DNA of 7,452 nt from Methanobacteriota archaeon (lineage in GTDB: Archaea > Thermoplasmatota > Poseidoniia > Poseidoniales > Thalassarchaeaceae): NCBI GenBank assembly GCA_014384685.1, contig JACNFL010000120.1, forward strand, positions 1 to 7,452, given 5' to 3'. Below the pieces are notes generated by a model. The model worked only from the letters and a program-made list of their open reading frames with translations. It did not search any database and was not told the DNA's origin. Both the position numbers and the translations under genes were made by a program. Positions 4,975 through 7,452 of the stretch are shown in pieces (position 1 is the first letter of the stretch; every line of letters begins with the position of its first letter).

Positions 4975-7452
4975 AGAATGCAGAAGCACTTCTTGACTCC
5001 AGGCGCTTAATGAACAGCCGCCTACCAAAGTTTGAGTTGAATGATGACGATGCTGCCGAAGGCGGATGTGGTGTAGTTGGTTTAGCTTGTGAAATTCCTG
5101 TTGCTGGACGTCATCTATTCAATTCACTTGAGCAAATGCGCAACCGTGGAAACGGAAAAGGTGGTGGTGTAGCAATGGTTGGACTTGACCATGAACAGTT
5201 CGGTGTTAGCCCTGAGATTCTCAAAAATGATTACTTGTATGCAGTTGCTTACTTAGATGATTCAGTTAGAAAAGATGTTGAAGAACAATTCATCAATTCA
5301 AATTTTGATGTTGACCATACTCATGAAGTACCTACTATGGATAATTGGGAAGTACTTGAAAATCTAGAAGCGCAACCACCAAATGTTGTTTGTTATTTCA
5401 TTAGACCAAAACCTGCCGCTGTTGAAAAATTCCTTTCTGATGGAAATTTGACTGAATCAGATTTCCCTACTAAAAAGGCAATGTGGGATGAGTTGGTATT
5501 CCAGAACACTCACAAATTAAATGTTGAATATTATGCCAAGGAACAACGTGCGGATGCATTCGTTCTAAGCCATGGACAAAACATGATTATTCTCAAAATT
5601 GTGGGTTATGCAGAAGATGTGATTCGATACTATAGACTAGATGACGTGACAGCACATGTTTGGATTGGCCACCACCGATATCCCACCAGAGGTAGAGTAA
5701 CTCACCCAGGTGGTGCACACCCATTTGGACAGGGTGTAGATGTAGCTCTTGTGCATAATGGTGATTTCTCAAATTATGTATCGGTCAAGGACTACCTTGG
5801 GCAAAGAGGAATGGAACCTCTATTCTTCACAGATACTGAAGTTGCAGCACTCGGATTTGACCTCCATTCTCGTGTATATGGATACCCGATGGAATATGTA
5901 ATAGAGAGTTTAGCACCGACTGGTGAACTTGATTTTGTAATGCTTCCAGACGAGAAACAGGAAGTCTATGAGGCCATTCAAAAAACCCACATTCATGGCT
6001 CACCAGATGGACCATGGTTCTTCATCATCGCCAAAGCAAATGGCCTAACACATCAATTGATTGGAATCACCGATACCAGCATGTTGCGACCCCAAGTTTT
6101 CTCCTACCAGCGTGGTGAAGTCGGAATCGCTTTTTGTGGTAGCGAAAAACAAGTCATAGATGCAGTACTTGAGAGCCTTTCATCCGAAGATAAGAGATTC
6201 TGGCGCCGTTGTGACGAATACTGGAATGCTAGAGGAGGATCTTACACTGATGGAGGTTCATTCATTTTTGATGTGAACCCTGATGAAAACGGTGGGCATG
6301 AACTAACTATGAGCAACAAATTTGGTGCAATTGTTGATACCCATCCAGAAGGAAACTTTGAGATTGAGCCAGCAGCAATGGATTCTGGTTTTGATTGGCC
6401 GTCTGATTGGACGCCGAATGATATCTTCCCGCAAATTGTATCCGCTTTCCCTGCTCTTGATTGGCCTGCAGCCCGTGGGCTTCTTTCAGAAATTGGCTCA
6501 CATGCTAGCCAACACTCAAGGCGACAAGCGGTTGACTTACTCTGCCTCCTATTAAACAGAAAATATGACACAGGAACACTACGAACCAGTCGTTGGTTAG
6601 ATTGTGTTGAAGATGCAATAATGGGAATTTTAAATCACGCTGGAACAACACCATGCGAATATTTCTCTGGGCAAAAATCCCCTGGCCACCTCCCCGAACC
6701 TCAAAATCCAAGCCAAGCAATAGTTGTAGACGCACGGCCATATCCCATTGAAGGAACTGAATCACTCGCTAGGGAATTAGTGGCGCTGTATCGCACAGGG
6801 TGGCGAAACTTTGTGGTAACCCATTGTCATGGCCACCGTTTCATCGGTAACGGGTTTGGCATGGAAACCTCTGATGTAAGAATCGACGTCTTTGGTAGTG
6901 TTGGTGACTATCTCGGAAGTGGAAGTGATGGTATGACTATACACATGCATGGCAATGCTCAGGACCAAGTAGCTCAAATTCACAAAGCTGGCACATTAGT
7001 AGTTCATGGAGATGTTGGGCAATGCTATGGGTACGGCGCGAAAGGCGGTAAATTGTTTGTTCAAGGCAATGCTGCTGGTAGGCCAATGATTAACTCTGTT
7101 GGAAGTCCAAAATTGGTCATCAATGGTACTGCTTTAGACTACCTTGCTGAATCCTTCATGGCTGGAGACCCATTAGATGGTGGCGGTTTCGTAATAGTCA
7201 ACGGACTTAAGTTTGAAAGCGATGGGGAAATCTCTGAATTAGATACACCTTATCCTGGTGGAAATCTGTTCAGCCTCTCAAGTGGTGGTGCGATTTATGT
7301 TCGTGACCCAACCAATGTGCTTTCAACCTCACAATTGAATGGTGGTGAATTTGTTGAACTAACTGACGCAGACTGGGACGTTATCCAGCCATTATTAGTT
7401 GAAAACGAGGAACATTTTGGCATTCCTCTTGTGAGATTATTAACGGTTGCAG
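4971..7452 (+). CDS. Class II glutamine amidotransferase fused to GXGXG domain (GltB1-GltB3 fusion, 3' partial)
   Basis: The frame is open from ATG 4971 to the right edge (827 full codons). Residues 1-32 look like a propeptide; C33 in GGCGVVGL is the presumed N-terminal nucleophile after cleavage, as in GltB. RNRGNGKGGG, GHHRYPTRG (233-241), GGAHPF, HNGD (262-265) and TDTE (287-290) mark an archaeal GltB1-type Ntn amidotransferase that releases ammonia from glutamine. After about residue 410 comes a less familiar linker containing FDWPSDWTP and a helical stretch ending near RTSRW (about 480-542). From about 584 a GltB3/FwdC-like beta-helix begins, with GSVGDYLGSG (642-651) and GDVGQCYGYG (680-689). 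The last visible residues (about 790-827) resemble the usual GltB3 C-terminal tail, so probably only a few dozen residues are missing. In many archaea these two units are separate proteins; in bacterial GltB the FMN barrel lies between them, but here it is encoded separately just upstream. The fusion should stoichiometrically link ammonia release to the structural beta-helix. Confidence 0.9.
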   Translation, partial: MKNAEALLDSRRLMNSRLPKFELNDDDAAEGGCGVVGLACEIPVAGRHLFNSLEQMRNRGNGKGGGVAMVGLDHEQFGVSPEILKNDYLYAVAYLDDSVRKDVEEQFINSNFDVDHTHEVPTMDNWEVLENLEAQPPNVVCYFIRPKPAAVEKFLSDGNLTESDFPTKKAMWDELVFQNTHKLNVEYYAKEQRADAFVLSHGQNMIILKIVGYAEDVIRYYRLDDVTAHVWIGHHRYPTRGRVTHPGGAHPFGQGVDVALVHNGDFSNYVSVKDYLGQRGMEPLFFTDTEVAALGFDLHSRVYGYPMEYVIESLAPTGELDFVMLPDEKQEVYEAIQKTHIHGSPDGPWFFIIAKANGLTHQLIGITDTSMLRPQVFSYQRGEVGIAFCGSEKQVIDAVLESLSSEDKRFWRRCDEYWNARGGSYTDGGSFIFDVNPDENGGHELTMSNKFGAIVDTHPEGNFEIEPAAMDSGFDWPSDWTPNDIFPQIVSAFPALDWPAARGLLSEIGSHASQHSRRQAVDLLCLLLNRKYDTGTLRTSRWLDCVEDAIMGILNHAGTTPCEYFSGQKSPGHLPEPQNPSQAIVVDARPYPIEGTESLARELVALYRTGWRNFVVTHCHGHRFIGNGFGMETSDVRIDVFGSVGDYLGSGSDGMTIHMHGNAQDQVAQIHKAGTLVVHGDVGQCYGYGAKGGKLFVQGNAAGRPMINSVGSPKLVINGTALDYLAESFMAGDPLDGGGFVIVNGLKFESDGEISELDTPYPGGNLFSLSSGGAIYVRDPTNVLSTSQLNGGEFVELTDADWDVIQPLLVENEEHFGIPLVRLLTVA

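Noticed and set aside
6242..6983. Several short frames on both strands inside the amidotransferase/GXGXG gene
   Set aside because: The plus-strand frame from 4971 is uninterrupted through this region and carries recognisable motifs on both sides, so these are shadows.

Overview
The window looks like chromosomal DNA of an uncultivated archaeon. My best guess is a marine Poseidoniales (Marine Group II) relative within Thermoplasmatota. Supporting signs are archaeal-type GltB domain sequences, TATA-like promoter elements, strong GGAGG ribosome binding sites inside a tight operon, moderate GC and very compact gene packing. The lineage is an inference from sequence style; the archaeal affinity of the glutamate-synthase genes is firmer.

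Layout. (1) Bases 1-1264, plus strand: the 3' part of a gene joining a HemK/PrmC-like methyltransferase domain to a biotin-protein ligase domain; its start lies outside the window. (2) Bases 1268-1801, minus strand: a small protein with two membrane segments and an apparently external domain, convergent with the first gene and only 3 bp from it. (3) Bases 1802-2170: a divergent intergenic region holding a TATA-like box bracketed by an 8-bp inverted repeat and an 8-bp direct repeat, a GC-rich hairpin, a possible 33-codon leader ORF and a clear ribosome binding site. (4) Bases 2171 to the right edge, plus strand: a three-gene glutamate-synthase-like operon whose genes overlap by 1 and 4 bases, with good ribosome binding sites inside the upstream genes.

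The operon is the main interest. It encodes two different FMN-barrel (GltB2-type) proteins in tandem, followed by one polypeptide joining a class II glutamine amidotransferase (GltB1-type) to a GXGXG beta-helix domain (GltB3-type). The second barrel protein keeps the expected synthase motifs and a four-cysteine cluster. The first has lost the GGTG loop and the C-terminal cysteines but has an N-terminal CxxCxxC motif. A plausible reading is a multi-subunit amidotransferase/synthase: ammonia released from glutamine by the amidotransferase is channelled to the intact FMN barrel, while the divergent barrel serves as an electron-entry or structural partner. Whether the product is ordinary glutamate or another amino acid, as in N-methylglutamate synthase, cannot be decided here. 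No electron-donor subunit (GltD type) is visible, although sequence beyond base 7452 is unseen.
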